From positions 27,398-91,397 of the forward strand of contig CAIQWJ010000083.1 in NCBI GenBank assembly GCA_903875575.1: 64,000 bases of DNA, read 5' to 3'. The stretch comes from an uncultured Acidobacteriia bacterium (GTDB taxonomy: Bacteria; Acidobacteriota; Terriglobia; Bryobacterales; Bryobacteraceae). Below are positions 1 through 10,276 of the stretch, piece by piece. A model generated the notes under the pieces. The model was not told where the DNA came from and did not search any database. It saw only the letters and a program-made list of their open reading frames with translations. The translations under genes and the position numbers were made by a program. The first letter of the stretch is position 1. Each line of letters starts with the position of its first letter.

Positions 1-1405
1 CACCGTAGCCGTGGCTGCCATTCCGAATGTCGGCGGCACGCTCAGTCAGGCCAATGTGCTCTTCCATCAGAAACTCGCCGAAAACGGGCCGCTCGCCACA
101 TGGTGGAATCAACTCACGCCCACGCAGAGGGACAACTTTGACAAGACCATGCAGCAGATGACGACCGCCACTCAATACCTCGGCAATGAGATCGTCGTCT
201 ACGCCACGGCCTTCAAAGGCTCGCCTGTCATCATGGCGCAGGAAGTCCAGCCCGGCCTCGATACTTATCTCAAATCGCAGTTGCCAGCGGATCTGGTCTC
301 TCACATGCAGTTCGATAACAACCTGTTTATCGTTTCCGATAAGCCGGTCACTCCATCCGGCGGTTTCACTTCCACCCCGCTCTACCAGAAGCTCGCGCCG
401 GAATACCAGCAGGGCGCTGGCTGGCTCTTCGCCGCCGACCTCGCCACTCTCGCCGCCGGTCTGCCCGCCACCACAGGCCTTCAGGACGTGCGCTACTTCC
501 TCGCCACCAGCAAGGCGACCGGCACTCTGGCCGACAGCGAAAACCACGCCTCCGTCTTCTTCGCCAAAGACCGCACCGGCGTCGCCTCGTGGCTCGCCAC
601 TCCCGGCCCCATGGGCACTCTCAACTTCATTTCGCCCGATGCCGGCTTCGCCGTCTCCACCATCCTGAAGAGTCCGACCCTCATCGTGGATGACCTGATG
701 AAATCCATGTCGCAGATCGCCAACCAGACCCTCGCCGTCACTGACCTCGCCAGCGCCTTCGGCGGCGAAGTGACCGTCGCTCTCGATGGCCCGCTCGTCC
801 CCGTACCCGCCATCAAAATCATCGCCGAGGTCTACGATGCCAACCGCATCCAGACCGCCATGAATAAGGTCGCCGCCGAGTACAACGCCTCGCCCAGCGA
901 TCACACCCGCACCGGCGAACTCCACCTCACCCAGACCGACGCCGACGGCCAGTCCTACTACACCCTGAAGTTCGACAAGCTCCCCTGGGAGGCCGACTGG
1001 ACGTTCGTGGATGGCTACTGGGTCATGGCAACCAGCCGCGAACTCGTGGTGCGTTCCATCCAGAACCGGCAGACCGGCTATACTTTGCCTAAGTCCGCCG
1101 CGTTCCAATCCAAGCTCTCTCACGATGGCAACACCAACTTCTCCGCCGTCATGTACCACAACATGGGACAAACCTTGACCCCGATTCTCGCTCTCCTCGG
1201 CGGCTTCAACCTGACCCCAAACCAGCAGAAATCGCTCGACCTGCTGAAGACCGGTGATTCCGGCGGTCTCGTCGCCTTCTGGGCCAGCCCGGACCGTATC
1301 GATATGTCCGCCAAAGGTGCCATTTTCGGCATGGACGTGACCTCGCTCCTCGCCATGCAGGCGACAGGCCCGCTCGGCATGATGAAAAGCATGGTGACCC
1401 GGTGA
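1..1405 (+). CDS. Hypothetical envelope-type protein, 5' end outside window
   Basis: The reading frame is already open at base 2, so the true start probably lies upstream; the first possible start inside the window is GTG at 11, giving 464 residues. I do not recognise a named family. The protein is rich in Ala, Thr, Ser, Gln and Asn and has no membrane segment in the visible part, which fits a secreted or periplasmic protein that has lost its signal peptide to the window edge. The stop overlaps the GTG of the following ABC ATPase by 4 bp, so it is translationally coupled to the export cassette and may be its accessory or substrate protein. Function is unknown; the coding call is firm. Confidence 0.75.
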   Translation, partial: TVAVAAIPNVGGTLSQANVLFHQKLAENGPLATWWNQLTPTQRDNFDKTMQQMTTATQYLGNEIVVYATAFKGSPVIMAQEVQPGLDTYLKSQLPADLVSHMQFDNNLFIVSDKPVTPSGGFTSTPLYQKLAPEYQQGAGWLFAADLATLAAGLPATTGLQDVRYFLATSKATGTLADSENHASVFFAKDRTGVASWLATPGPMGTLNFISPDAGFAVSTILKSPTLIVDDLMKSMSQIANQTLAVTDLASAFGGEVTVALDGPLVPVPAIKIIAEVYDANRIQTAMNKVAAEYNASPSDHTRTGELHLTQTDADGQSYYTLKFDKLPWEADWTFVDGYWVMATSRELVVRSIQNRQTGYTLPKSAAFQSKLSHDGNTNFSAVMYHNMGQTLTPILALLGGFNLTPNQQKSLDLLKTGDSGGLVAFWASPDRIDMSAKGAIFGMDVTSLLAMQATGPLGMMKSMVTR

Positions 1406-2358
1406 CGGAACCCCATATCGAGCTCGAAGATCTCCGCGTGACCCTCGGGAAGCGCGAGATTCTTCGCGGCCTCAATCTTCAGCTCCGCGCTCGCACGGTT
1501 GGCCTTCTTGGTCCCAACGGTGCGGGCAAGAGCACACTCATCAACACGCTTCTCGGCTTCTGGAAGCCCACCTCCGGCACGGCCCGCGTGATGGGTTTCG
1601 ACGTTCGCACACAGGCCCGCCAGATCCGTGCGCTCATCGGCTACATGCCGGAGAACGATTGCTTCATCGCCAACATGCCGGCCGTTTCCTTCGTCCGGCT
1701 GGGCGCGGAACTCTCCGGCCTCCCCGCCGAACAGGCGCTCGAACGCGCGCATGAGGCACTCTTTTATGTCGGCCTCGGAGAAGCCCGTTATCGCAAGATG
1801 GGTGCCTTCTCGCTCGGCATGAAGCAGATGGCGAAACTCGCCCAGGCCATCGTCCACGGGCCCAAAGTTCTGATCCTCGATGAGCCGACCAACGGCCTCG
1901 ATCCCCAGGCCCGCACCCGCATGATCAAACTGATCCAGGAAATGCGCGACCTCGGCACCATGCACATCGTAGTCTGCTCGCACCTCCTTCGCGACATCGA
2001 AGAAGTCTGCGAAGAGGCCGTCATTCTCAAAGCCGGTCAGATCGTCCACTACTCGAACCTCGAAGCCGAGCGCGCCTCCAACCGCCGCTTCGTCGAAATA
2101 GAAACCGAAGGTGACGATGGCACTTTCGCCGACGCCATCGAAATGCTCGGCTGCGTCTGTTCCGTGACCGCCGGCAAAATCCGCACCGTGCTGCCCGAAG
2201 GCATTGAGATCCGCGACATCTACCGCCTCGCCGCCGCCCGCGACATCCAGCTTCGCCGTCTGAACTACCGCCGCGACAGCCTCGAAGACATCTTCCTGAA
2301 AGCCATGGACATGAAGACGCCAGACATCAAGAAAGAGGTTCTCAGTGGCCGTCTATAA
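1402..2358 (+). CDS. ABC transporter ATP-binding protein (first pair)
   Basis: This 318-residue protein is a cytoplasmic ABC ATPase that should energise the membrane protein encoded next. The Walker A motif GPNGAGKST lies near residue 38, the signature region reads FSLGMKQ near residue 134, and Walker B plus D-loop reads [13 protein letters not shown] near residue 155, followed by the switch histidine in CSHLL. The last ~90 residues form a C-terminal extension typical of ATPases partnered with ABC-2 type permeases. It starts with GTG inside the stop codon of the previous gene (4 bp overlap). Substrate cannot be deduced. Confidence 0.93.
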   Translation: MTEPHIELEDLRVTLGKREILRGLNLQLRARTVGLLGPNGAGKSTLINTLLGFWKPTSGTARVMGFDVRTQARQIRALIGYMPENDCFIANMPAVSFVRLGAELSGLPAEQALERAHEALFYVGLGEARYRKMGAFSLGMKQMAKLAQAIVHGPKVLILDEPTNGLDPQARTRMIKLIQEMRDLGTMHIVVCSHLLRDIEEVCEEAVILKAGQIVHYSNLEAERASNRRFVEIETEGDDGTFADAIEMLGCVCSVTAGKIRTVLPEGIEIRDIYRLAAARDIQLRRLNYRRDSLEDIFLKAMDMKTPDIKKEVLSGRL

Positions 2359-3205
2359 GCGAACTTATAAAGCCTATTCCGGCCCTCTGACGCCGCCAGC
2401 CAGCCGCTTCCTGGTCCTCCAGCGCTACGCCTTTCGCTCCGTCTTCAAATCGCGCCTGCTGCTGATCGGCTATCTGCTCTGCTTCGTCCCGATGATCTTC
2501 GTCCTGGCGACTCTCTACGTCAATCAGAACGCAACCTTGCTCGCGCTCGTGAACCAGAAGGCCGGCTTCTTCAAGATCGACGGCAACTTCTTCCTGAACA
2601 TCCTCGGCTTCCAGTTCGTCCTGGCCGGCTTCCTGACCGCCTTTATAGCCCCCACTCTCGTTGCCCCGGATCTGGTCAACGGCGCGCTCTCGCTCTATCT
2701 CAGCCGACCCTTCTCGCGCACCGAATACATCCTCGGCAAAGGGGCAGTCATCGCAACCCTTGCCGGTGCCCTGACCCTCGTGCCCGGCCTGCTCATGTTC
2801 ACCATCCAGAGTTCGCTCGTGGGCTGGAACTGGATGCTCGACAACTTCTACCTGGCGACGGCCACCGTGCTCATCTCCGGAATCGTGCTCTCGATCTTCA
2901 CCCTGCTCGGGCTCGCCATGTCGGCCCTGGTCCGCTGGCGCATCGTCGCGGGCGCTCTGATTCTTGCAGTCTTCGCGATTGGCAAGGGTTTCGGTGCCAT
3001 GATCAACAACGTTATGCGCACCAACAACGGCGTCTACCTCGACATGCAGTCGCTGATCCAGACCGTGGCGCAGGATCTCTTCCACAACACGCGTCCCGTT
3101 GACGACATACCCGTGTACGGTGCATGGATCGCGCTCCTCGCCATCTGCGGCGTCCTGCTGTTAATCATCAATCGCAAGCTGCGAGTCTGTGAGGTCGCCG
3201 GATGA
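2345..3205 (+). CDS. ABC-2 type transporter permease (first pair)
   Basis: This 286-residue integral membrane protein has about six hydrophobic segments (around residues 38-58, 75-98, 125-150, 165-200, 205-222 and 255-275), separated by short polar loops. That is the layout of ABC-2 type permeases. Its GTG start overlaps the upstream ATPase by 14 bp, and its end overlaps the next ATPase by 4 bp, so the whole cassette is almost certainly one transcript. It lacks any residue that would identify a substrate. Confidence 0.88.
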   Translation: MAVYKRTYKAYSGPLTPPASRFLVLQRYAFRSVFKSRLLLIGYLLCFVPMIFVLATLYVNQNATLLALVNQKAGFFKIDGNFFLNILGFQFVLAGFLTAFIAPTLVAPDLVNGALSLYLSRPFSRTEYILGKGAVIATLAGALTLVPGLLMFTIQSSLVGWNWMLDNFYLATATVLISGIVLSIFTLLGLAMSALVRWRIVAGALILAVFAIGKGFGAMINNVMRTNNGVYLDMQSLIQTVAQDLFHNTRPVDDIPVYGAWIALLAICGVLLLIINRKLRVCEVAG

Positions 3206-4152
3206 CCCCCAAACCGCAAACCGATATCGTCTTCGACAACGTCAGCAAGTTCTACGGCGAAGTCCTCGGCGTGAACCGCGTCAACCTCTCCATCCCGCCC
3301 GGCGTCACCAGCCTGGTGGGCCCCAACGGCTCGGGCAAAACGACGCTCATGAATATGATCGCCGGCCTGCTGCATCCCTCGCGCGGCAGCGTGGTCGTTT
3401 GCGGCGTGGAGCCAGACGATGCCGAGCAGTTCTTCCGCATGGTCGGCTACTCCACCCAGTACGACTCTTTTCCCCGCGGCCTCACCGGCTACGAATTCGT
3501 CGAATGCTACCTCCGCTTGTTCGGCTACTCTGCCAAAGACACCCAGCGCCTCGCCTGGGAAGCGATTGACCGTGTCGGCTTGCGCGAACCCTCTGCCCGC
3601 CGCATCGCCGGTTACAGCAAGGGCATGCGGCAGCGTATCAAACTCGCGCAGGCCATCGCCCATCGCCCGCGCGTTCTGGTTCTCGATGAACCGCTGAACG
3701 GTCTCGACCCCCTTGCACGCGCGGAAACCATCGCGCTCTTTCAGGCACTGGCGGCCGAAGGTTCTCACGTCCTGATCTCCACCCACATCCTGCATGAAGT
3801 CGACCTCATCTCCGACCACGTGATCATGATGAACCAGGGCTACGTCGTAGCCGAAGGTCAAATCCGCGGCATGCGCGATGAGATTTCCGAGCACCCCATG
3901 CAGGTCCTGATCCGCTGCGACAAGCCCGAATATCTGGCCTCGCAGTTGTTCGGCGAAAAACAAGTAGTCGAAGTCCGCCTCCATGCCGATCGCGCCGGCC
4001 TTCTGGTCCGCACCCGCAGCGCCGAAGGCTTCTACAAACTGCTGAACCACATCGCTCTGAATGGCGTCCAGATCGAATCCGTCGCACCGGCGGATGACGA
4101 TGCGCAATCTGTCTACGAATACCTGATCGGCCACGAGGAGAGCACCCGGTGA
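3202..4152 (+). CDS. ABC transporter ATP-binding protein (second pair)
   Basis: A second ABC ATPase of 316 residues. Walker A is GPNGSGKTT near residue 39, the signature region is YSKGMRQRIKLAQA near residue 137, Walker B is VLVLDEPLNGLDP near residue 158 and the switch His is in STHIL. It is clearly a paralogue of the ATPase at 1402-2358 but diverged, so the two may form a heterodimer or serve separate permeases. The start ATG overlaps the preceding permease stop (ATGA). Confidence 0.93.
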   Translation: MTPKPQTDIVFDNVSKFYGEVLGVNRVNLSIPPGVTSLVGPNGSGKTTLMNMIAGLLHPSRGSVVVCGVEPDDAEQFFRMVGYSTQYDSFPRGLTGYEFVECYLRLFGYSAKDTQRLAWEAIDRVGLREPSARRIAGYSKGMRQRIKLAQAIAHRPRVLVLDEPLNGLDPLARAETIALFQALAAEGSHVLISTHILHEVDLISDHVIMMNQGYVVAEGQIRGMRDEISEHPMQVLIRCDKPEYLASQLFGEKQVVEVRLHADRAGLLVRTRSAEGFYKLLNHIALNGVQIESVAPADDDAQSVYEYLIGHEESTR

Positions 4153-5003
4153 CACCCGCGACCCACAGCAACTGGAGTTTATGGATGCGCCAGATCCTCG
4201 CCATCATGCGGATCGACCTGCGCAAAACCTTCTTCGCAAAGCGCGGACTCTGGATCTACTTTCTCGCCTTCTGCCCGGAAATCCCGATGGTGGGGCACTG
4301 GCTCTTCAGTAACCAAACGGACGCGCTCGCGAATGACGTCCAGATCTTCTCCGGGATCTTTCAGGTCTTCTATCTCCGCGTGGCCATCTTTTTCGGCTGC
4401 GTCGGCATCTTTTCCAACCTCTTTCGCGGCGAGATGATGGATAAAAGCCTGCACTACTACATGCTGGCTCCGGTGCGCCGCGAAGTCCTGGTGGCAGGTA
4501 AATTTCTCTCCGGCCTCGTCGCTTCCGTGGTGATCTTCGGCGGCTCCACGCTCCTCCAGTTCCCAGCCATGTACTGGCACCACGGCAGGGAATTGATGCA
4601 CGCCTATATGTTCACCGGCCCCGGCATGTCGCATCTGGTGTCTTACTTTACGGCGGCTGTGCTCGCCTGCATCGGCTACGGCAGCTTGTTCCTCGCGTCG
4701 GGCGTATTGTTTCGCAACCCGCTGATTCCGGCCGCTGGCCTGCTCATGTGGGAAAGCATCAACGGCTTCCTGCCTGCGCTCCTGAAGAAGCTCAGCGTCA
4801 TCTACTGGCTGCAATCCATTTGCCCCATCGCCATGCCCAACCCCCGGGGCAATGCCAGGAATATCATGGCTCTGCTGGTCGTCGATATCGACCCGGCTCC
4901 TGCCGGTCTTGCGATAGCCAATCTGCTTCTGATCGCAGCCTTCGTCGTCGTCTGGGCAGCCATGCGTGCCAGAAAACTCGAAATCTCCTACGGCACAGAC
5001 TAG
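4149..5003 (+). CDS. ABC-2 type transporter permease (second pair)
   Basis: This 284-residue protein has about six predicted membrane segments and a cytoplasmic N-terminus, and is the likely partner of the ATPase it overlaps by 4 bp (GTGA). The loop LHYYMLAPVRREVLVAGKF resembles the short amphipathic coupling loop seen in ABC-2 permeases and aligns with [18 protein letters not shown] in the first permease, supporting common ancestry. It is the last gene of the export cassette; only 2 bp separate its stop from the ATG I chose for the protease. Confidence 0.88.
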   Translation: MTPATHSNWSLWMRQILAIMRIDLRKTFFAKRGLWIYFLAFCPEIPMVGHWLFSNQTDALANDVQIFSGIFQVFYLRVAIFFGCVGIFSNLFRGEMMDKSLHYYMLAPVRREVLVAGKFLSGLVASVVIFGGSTLLQFPAMYWHHGRELMHAYMFTGPGMSHLVSYFTAAVLACIGYGSLFLASGVLFRNPLIPAAGLLMWESINGFLPALLKKLSVIYWLQSICPIAMPNPRGNARNIMALLVVDIDPAPAGLAIANLLLIAAFVVVWAAMRARKLEISYGTD

Positions 5004-5005
5004 CC

Positions 5006-7594
5006 ATGCAACAGTTAAACTTGTCACTGATGCCGACCATGAGCACAGTGACAGGACAAGTGTGCCCGCCAACCCTCCCAACTCATCCCATAAATCTCTT
5101 CAACCAGCGCCGTAGGGTCAGGGCTTCGGCCCTGCGGCGGGGCTTCCGCCCCGCCCTGGTCCAAAGCGCCCTCCTCGCCATCACGCTCCTCGTCCTTTCC
5201 TTCTCCGCCATAGCCGCAGACCCCCAACCCTACGACAAAGTCATCACCAAAGACGCCAAAACCTCACACGGCATCTTCACCATCCACCAACTCGCCGACC
5301 AGTATTTCTACGAAATCCCCAAAGCCGAACTCGACCGCGAATTCCTCTGGAACGCCCGCGTCAGCCAGACCACGCAGGGCGTCGGCTTCGGCGGTTTCCT
5401 CGTAGCCGACCACGTCGTACGCTGGCAGCTCCTCGGCCAACGCGTCCTTCTGCGTGACGTGAACTTCGAAACAACCGCAGATCCCCGCTCTCCCATCGCC
5501 CCGGCCGTCAAGGCCGCCAACACCGACACCATCGTAATGGCCTTCGATGTTCTCGCGCTCTCGCCCGAAGGCGCACCCGTGATCGACGTCACGCGCCTCT
5601 TCACCAGCGACCTCGCCGAGTTCGGCATCCGCACCCGTCTCGGAGCTTCCGGCATGGACCTGACTCGCTCGTGGATCAATCACGTATCCGCGTTCCCGGA
5701 AAACATTGAAGCGGAAACAACCCAAACCTGGATACGCAACGACGCCAACGTCGTTGCCGGTCTCATGCGCCCCGGCGATGCCACCATCGTGGTGCACCAC
5801 AGCATGGTGCGCCTGCCCATCCAGCCCATGCGGCCCCGCCTCTATGACGACCGCGTCGGCTTCTTCCAGACCACAGCCAACGATTACAGCGCGGATCAGC
5901 AGGGAGCTTACACGCGCCGCCTCATCGACCGATGGCGTCTGGAAAAGAAAGATCCTAATGCGGCAGTCTCCGAGCCCGTGAAGCCCATCGTCTACTACAT
6001 AGACGCCGCCACGCCGGTCAAGTGGCGCGATGCCATCCGCAGAGCAGTGGAAGAGTGGGTGCCAGCGCTCGAAGCGGCCGGCTTCCGCAACGCCCTTCAG
6101 GTCCGCATGGTGCCGGACGCCACGGAGGACCCCGCCTTCAATCCGGACGACGTCCGCTACTCCGTGATCCGCTGGCTGCCCTCCACCGTGCAGAACGCCT
6201 TCGGGCCCAACGTGCATGACCCTCGCACCGGCGAGATTCTCAAAGCCGACATCGAGTTCTACCACAACATGATGACGCTGGCGCGCAACTGGTACTTCTC
6301 GCAGATCGCCGATCTCGATCCGGGCGCTGCCACGCTGCCGCTCTCCGATGAAGCGATGTCGCGCGCCATCCAGATGGTGGTGGCCCATGAGATCGGCCAC
6401 ACTCTCGGCCTCGAACACAACCTGAAAGCGAGTTCGCTCTACCCGCAGGCCAAGATGCGCGATAAAGCGTGGCTGCACACTATGGGCTTCACGCCCTCCA
6501 TCATGGACTACGTGCGCTTCAACTACGTGGCGCAGCCGGAAGACGGCATCCCCGCCGATGATCTGGCACCGCGCGTAGGACCGTACGACAAATGGGCGAT
6601 TCACTGGGGCTATGCGCCGATCAACGGTGCCGCGACGCCGGAAGATGAAAAGTCCGTGCTCGATCAATGGGCGCGCGAGCAGGACACAACGCCCTGGCTG
6701 CGCTACACCACACTCGTCGGCTGGGGCGGGGGAGCCGACACCAGCGAACTGCGCGAAGCGGTAGGTGATGAAGACGCCATCCTCTCCACCGAACTCGGCC
6801 TGAAGAATCTGAAGCGCATCCAGAAGATGCTGGTGCCCGCGACGACCGCGCATTCCGGTGAACCACTGGACCAACTCGTAGAAATGTACGGCGTGCTGTT
6901 GGGCCAGTGGACCACCGAACTGAACCATGTGACGGCGATAGTGGGCGGGGCAACCTCGCAGGCGAAGAACGCCGGTCAGACCGGCCCGGTGTTCACGCCC
7001 ATCCCCGCTGCGCGTCAGAAGGCAGCAGTTGCGTTTCTCCTGCAGAACGCCTTCACGACGCCGACATGGCTGCTCGATCCGGATGTGCTGCGCCGCATGG
7101 AACCAGCGGGCTCGCTAACCCGCATCCGCAACTCGCAATCGAGCGTCCTGACCAGCCTTCTGGACAGCGCAAGATTCCTCCGCATCGTGGAGCAAGGCCT
7201 GTGGCCGGCAGAAGACTTCCTGACGATGGTGCGCGCAGGAGTCTGGAGCGAACTCACTGCGACGAGAATCCAGATCGACCCCTACCGCCGCAATCTCCAG
7301 CGAGCCTGGCTGGATCTGGCGGTCACGCGCGCCAACGGCGTGAGCAGCGACGAGCGTTCACTCTACCGTGCGGAATTGAAATCGCTCGATGCCGCGCTCG
7401 CGAAGTCGCGGCCTACGGCGGCGGACGCAATCACCAGGGCGCACCTCGATGCAGCCCGCGCCCAGATCGCGAAAGCCCTCGATCCAAAACCGGCTACAAT
7501 CGCCGCGACGGCGCCGGGGACCCCAACCAGTATTGCTGCGACCGGGGCAATGAACTGTTTCCCCGATTACCCGGTGGGAGAGGAGCAAAAATGA
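5006..7594 (+). CDS. Secreted zinc-dependent metalloprotease (metzincin-like)
   Basis: From ATG 5006 the product is 862 residues. An Arg-rich stretch is followed by a hydrophobic signal segment ending in SFSAIA, so the enzyme is exported. The catalytic zinc motif HEIGHTLGLEH begins at about residue 461, and a downstream SIMDY fits the Met-turn of metzincins. Similar large proteases with DUF5117/DUF4953 regions are common in Acidobacteriota; that family assignment is from memory. The start is uncertain: the Arg-rich stretch is encoded by two GC-rich hairpins at 5119-5158, so translation could begin further downstream. The 3' end overlaps the next gene by 4 bp (ATGA). Confidence 0.88.
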   Translation: MQQLNLSLMPTMSTVTGQVCPPTLPTHPINLFNQRRRVRASALRRGFRPALVQSALLAITLLVLSFSAIAADPQPYDKVITKDAKTSHGIFTIHQLADQYFYEIPKAELDREFLWNARVSQTTQGVGFGGFLVADHVVRWQLLGQRVLLRDVNFETTADPRSPIAPAVKAANTDTIVMAFDVLALSPEGAPVIDVTRLFTSDLAEFGIRTRLGASGMDLTRSWINHVSAFPENIEAETTQTWIRNDANVVAGLMRPGDATIVVHHSMVRLPIQPMRPRLYDDRVGFFQTTANDYSADQQGAYTRRLIDRWRLEKKDPNAAVSEPVKPIVYYIDAATPVKWRDAIRRAVEEWVPALEAAGFRNALQVRMVPDATEDPAFNPDDVRYSVIRWLPSTVQNAFGPNVHDPRTGEILKADIEFYHNMMTLARNWYFSQIADLDPGAATLPLSDEAMSRAIQMVVAHEIGHTLGLEHNLKASSLYPQAKMRDKAWLHTMGFTPSIMDYVRFNYVAQPEDGIPADDLAPRVGPYDKWAIHWGYAPINGAATPEDEKSVLDQWAREQDTTPWLRYTTLVGWGGGADTSELREAVGDEDAILSTELGLKNLKRIQKMLVPATTAHSGEPLDQLVEMYGVLLGQWTTELNHVTAIVGGATSQAKNAGQTGPVFTPIPAARQKAAVAFLLQNAFTTPTWLLDPDVLRRMEPAGSLTRIRNSQSSVLTSLLDSARFLRIVEQGLWPAEDFLTMVRAGVWSELTATRIQIDPYRRNLQRAWLDLAVTRANGVSSDERSLYRAELKSLDAALAKSRPTAADAITRAHLDAARAQIAKALDPKPATIAATAPGTPTSIAATGAMNCFPDYPVGEEQK
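5119..5158. repeat. Tandem TTCG/TTCC-loop hairpins
   Basis: Two perfect hairpins stand side by side: CAGGGC-TTCG-GCCCTG (5119-5134) and GGCGGGGC-TTCC-GCCCCGCC (5136-5155). The GCCCTG arm occurs again at 5153-5158, so CAGGGC at 5119 can also pair across both. They lie just inside the annotated 5' end of the protease gene and encode only Arg, Ala, Gly, Pro and Leu. They could be a small intergenic palindromic repeat or a transcriptional attenuator after the ABC cassette. Confidence 0.8.
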
Positions 7595-8313
7595 AGGCCA
7601 GTTGGTTACTTGTTCTTATTGCCGCAATGAGCGCCCAAGCCCAGGCCCCGGCATTTGAGGTCGCCTCCATCAAGCCCGCGCCACTGGAACGGATCTCTTT
7701 TCCTTACCGTATGGGGCCGGACTTTTCTATGGAGGGACTGCTGAAGCACTTCATTGAGACCGCCTATGAAAAGGATCGTTATCAGGTGGATGGTGGGCCT
7801 GTCTGGGCTGAGTCTGCCTGGTATGACATCCAGGCGAAGGCCCCGGTACAGGCGGATGCGTCACAGATTCGGGCGATGCTGCAAACGCTGCTGGCCGATC
7901 GGTTCCAACTCAAGTTGCACCGCGAGACACGCATGATGTCCGGCTATGTCTTGAGCGTGGAGAAGGGCGGGCCGAAGCTGCCGCCCGTGAAAAGTGATGC
8001 ACCCGCCGGAAGCACAGGGAGGATCCAGTTGGGCGGCGGTATCTGGATGCGGGGTGCCACGATACAGATGCTGTCGAAGGGCTTGTGGCTCCAGTTAGGA
8101 AAACCCGTTCTCGATGAGACGAAGATCGAGGGCAACTATGATGTCAGGTTGAAATTTGACGACATCAGTCCGGATTTGGCATCGCCCAATGCGACGCCGG
8201 GGCTTGGTTCGGTCTTTGGGGCGCTCCACGAGATTGGTCTCAAACTCGACGCAAAGAAACTTCCCATCGAGGTCCTGGTCATCGACAGCGCCGAACGCCC
8301 CTCGGCCAACTAA
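7591..8313 (+). CDS. TIGR03435 family protein
   Basis: This 240-residue protein begins MKASWLLVLIAAMSAQAQAP, a signal peptide, followed by FEVASIKP, the usual opening of the TIGR03435 family, and the internal LLADRFQLKLHRETR block typical of it. These secreted proteins are strongly expanded in Acidobacteriota and have no established function. The ATG overlaps the protease stop by 4 bp, so the two are probably co-translated. The end includes the family's VLVIDSAERPSAN. Confidence 0.9.
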   Translation: MKASWLLVLIAAMSAQAQAPAFEVASIKPAPLERISFPYRMGPDFSMEGLLKHFIETAYEKDRYQVDGGPVWAESAWYDIQAKAPVQADASQIRAMLQTLLADRFQLKLHRETRMMSGYVLSVEKGGPKLPPVKSDAPAGSTGRIQLGGGIWMRGATIQMLSKGLWLQLGKPVLDETKIEGNYDVRLKFDDISPDLASPNATPGLGSVFGALHEIGLKLDAKKLPIEVLVIDSAERPSAN

Positions 8314-8415
8314 CCGGTGACACGCGAATCACAACTGAATTTGGCTTGTTTTCAGCGATTTGCGGTTTTCGCCCTCCGTGGCCGGAACCGCCCCGGTGTA
8401 ACCTGTTGATTGACC

Positions 8416-9435
8416 ATGAAGATCGATGAATTGGCTGCCGCGCTGGGGTGTTCCCTTGTCGGCGCAGAGGGAAACATAGAGATCACCGGCGTGCGAGGCC
8501 TGGAGCAGGCCGGACCTGGCCAACTCACCTTCCTCTCCAACCCGAAATACGCCCCGAAACTCAAGCTCACCCAGGCCAGCGCCGTGCTAGCCGCGAAACC
8601 GGTGGAAGGCGTGCCAACCCTGATCTCCACCAACCCGTATTACGACTACGCCCGCGCCCTCGGCATGTTCTACCAGGCCCCGCGACCCGCACCGGGAATC
8701 CATCCCTCAGCCGCCATCGCCGCAACCGCGAAACTTGGCGAAGGTGCATCCGTCGGTGCCTTCGTAGCCATCGGCGAGAACGTCGTGATCGGTCGCAACG
8801 CAGTACTCCATCCCCACACAGTCATCTATGACGGTGCGGTGATTGGCGACGATTTCACCGCCCACTCCCACTCCGTCGTGCGCGAATTCTGCCGCGTCGG
8901 CGACCGCGTCATCCTGCAGAACAACGTCGTGATCGGCGGCGACGGCTTCGGCTTCGCGAAACGTGCCGATAACACGCATTACAAAATCGTGCAATCCGGC
9001 ATCACTGTGATTGAGGACGACGTGGAAGTCCAGAGCCTCACTTCGGTAGATCGCGCGTCGATGGGTGAAACCCGCGTGAAGCGCGGTGCCAAGATCGATA
9101 GCCTGGTGCAGGTTGGGCACAACTGCGTAGTCGGCGAAGACAACATCATCTGCGCCCAGACGGGCCTCGCCGGCAGCAGCGTTCTGGAGAAGAACGTGTT
9201 GCTCGCGGGCCAGGTGGGGATTTCCGGCCACCTGACGATCCACGAAGGCGCAACCATTTACGCGCAAAGCGGTATCGGTGGCGACGTTCCTGCGAAAGCC
9301 CGTATGTCCGGCTCCCCGGCATTTGATGCAGGCGAATGGCTGCGCGCCATCACCGCCTTCCAAAAATTGCCAGAGATTCTCAGAACGGTACGGGAACTGA
9401 AAAAACGCGCTGAAGGAAACGAACAAAAGTCATGA
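8416..9435 (+). CDS. lpxD: UDP-3-O-acylglucosamine N-acyltransferase
   Basis: This 339-residue enzyme transfers the N-linked 3-hydroxyacyl chain in lipid A biosynthesis. The N-terminal uridine-binding domain includes ITGVRGLEQAGPGQLTFLSN, and from about residue 95 the sequence forms the hexapeptide-repeat left-handed beta helix. The catalytic histidine is in VGHNCVVG at about residue 235. A TTG lies two codons upstream, but ATG 8416 is the more usual LpxD start. Its presence implies an outer membrane with lipid A. The stop overlaps the next gene's ATG by 4 bp. Confidence 0.97.
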   Translation: MKIDELAAALGCSLVGAEGNIEITGVRGLEQAGPGQLTFLSNPKYAPKLKLTQASAVLAAKPVEGVPTLISTNPYYDYARALGMFYQAPRPAPGIHPSAAIAATAKLGEGASVGAFVAIGENVVIGRNAVLHPHTVIYDGAVIGDDFTAHSHSVVREFCRVGDRVILQNNVVIGGDGFGFAKRADNTHYKIVQSGITVIEDDVEVQSLTSVDRASMGETRVKRGAKIDSLVQVGHNCVVGEDNIICAQTGLAGSSVLEKNVLLAGQVGISGHLTIHEGATIYAQSGIGGDVPAKARMSGSPAFDAGEWLRAITAFQKLPEILRTVRELKKRAEGNEQKS

Positions 9436-10274
9436 GCGATAAACCGATACCGGCACCAGACCACACCGCCGCACACCCCGCGCGCCCGTCGCTCGCTTAC
9501 CTGAACGATCCATTCCTGGAAAGCCCCGATGCCCGGCCCCTCCGCATTCTCTCGGAGTATCTGGAGCCGCTCTCGCACCTGCGGCGTCAGCGCATCCGCG
9601 ACACCGTCGTCTTCTTCGGCTCCGCGCGCATTCACGAAGACAGCCCTCTGGGCAAGTACTACACGGAAGCCCGTACTCTGGCCTCTATGGTCACCACCTG
9701 GGCAAAGACCTTTCGCGAGCGCACTTACCGCTTCGTGGTCTGCTCCGGCGGCGGTCCCGGCATCATGGAAGCGGCCAATCGCGGCGCTTCGGACGCGAAG
9801 GGCAAGAACATCGGTCTCAATATCGGTCTGCCGTTCGAGCAGTTCCCCAACCCGTACATCACGCGCGAACTCAGCTTTGAGTTCCACTACTTCTTCATGC
9901 GCAAGTTTTGGTTCGCGTACATGGCGAAGGCTCTGGTCGTCTTTCCCGGCGGCTTCGGCACTATGGACGAGATGTTTGAGATCCTGACCCTCGCCCAGAC
10001 GCAGAAGATCAAAAAGAAGATGACCATCATCCTCTATGGTTCCGAATTCTGGAAAGAGGTGATCAATTTCGATGCGCTGATTAAGTACGGCACCATCGCT
10101 GCCGACGACATGAAGCTGTTTCATTTCGCCGATACGCCGGAGGCCGCGCTGGAGATCCTCCAGCGCACGCTGACCGAAGAGCTCGAAGGGCCTCATGCGG
10201 CTGGCCCCGTGGATGAAGAAGTGCCCGCGATCGCGCCGAGCGTGATTCCGGTTGTGGATGGGAGTAAGACCTAG
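9432..10274 (+). CDS. LOG family (TIGR00730-type) nucleotide phosphoribohydrolase
   Basis: A 280-residue Rossmann-fold protein of the LOG/lysine-decarboxylase-like family, whose characterised members cleave cytokinin riboside 5'-monophosphates or other nucleotide 5'-monophosphates. The diagnostic motif PGGFGTMDE is at about residues 172-180, with SGGGPGIMEAANRGA before it and FFGSARI near the N-terminus. The gene overlaps lpxD by 4 bp and is followed after 2 bp by the SpoIIE phosphatase gene. The bacterial substrate cannot be told from sequence. Confidence 0.92.
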   Translation: MSDKPIPAPDHTAAHPARPSLAYLNDPFLESPDARPLRILSEYLEPLSHLRRQRIRDTVVFFGSARIHEDSPLGKYYTEARTLASMVTTWAKTFRERTYRFVVCSGGGPGIMEAANRGASDAKGKNIGLNIGLPFEQFPNPYITRELSFEFHYFFMRKFWFAYMAKALVVFPGGFGTMDEMFEILTLAQTQKIKKKMTIILYGSEFWKEVINFDALIKYGTIAADDMKLFHFADTPEAALEILQRTLTEELEGPHAAGPVDEEVPAIAPSVIPVVDGSKT

Positions 10275-10276
10275 CC

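Noticed and set aside
5264..6928. A 554-codon open frame antisense to the metalloprotease
   Set aside because: The protease has a clear catalytic motif in the other strand; this one shows no domain.
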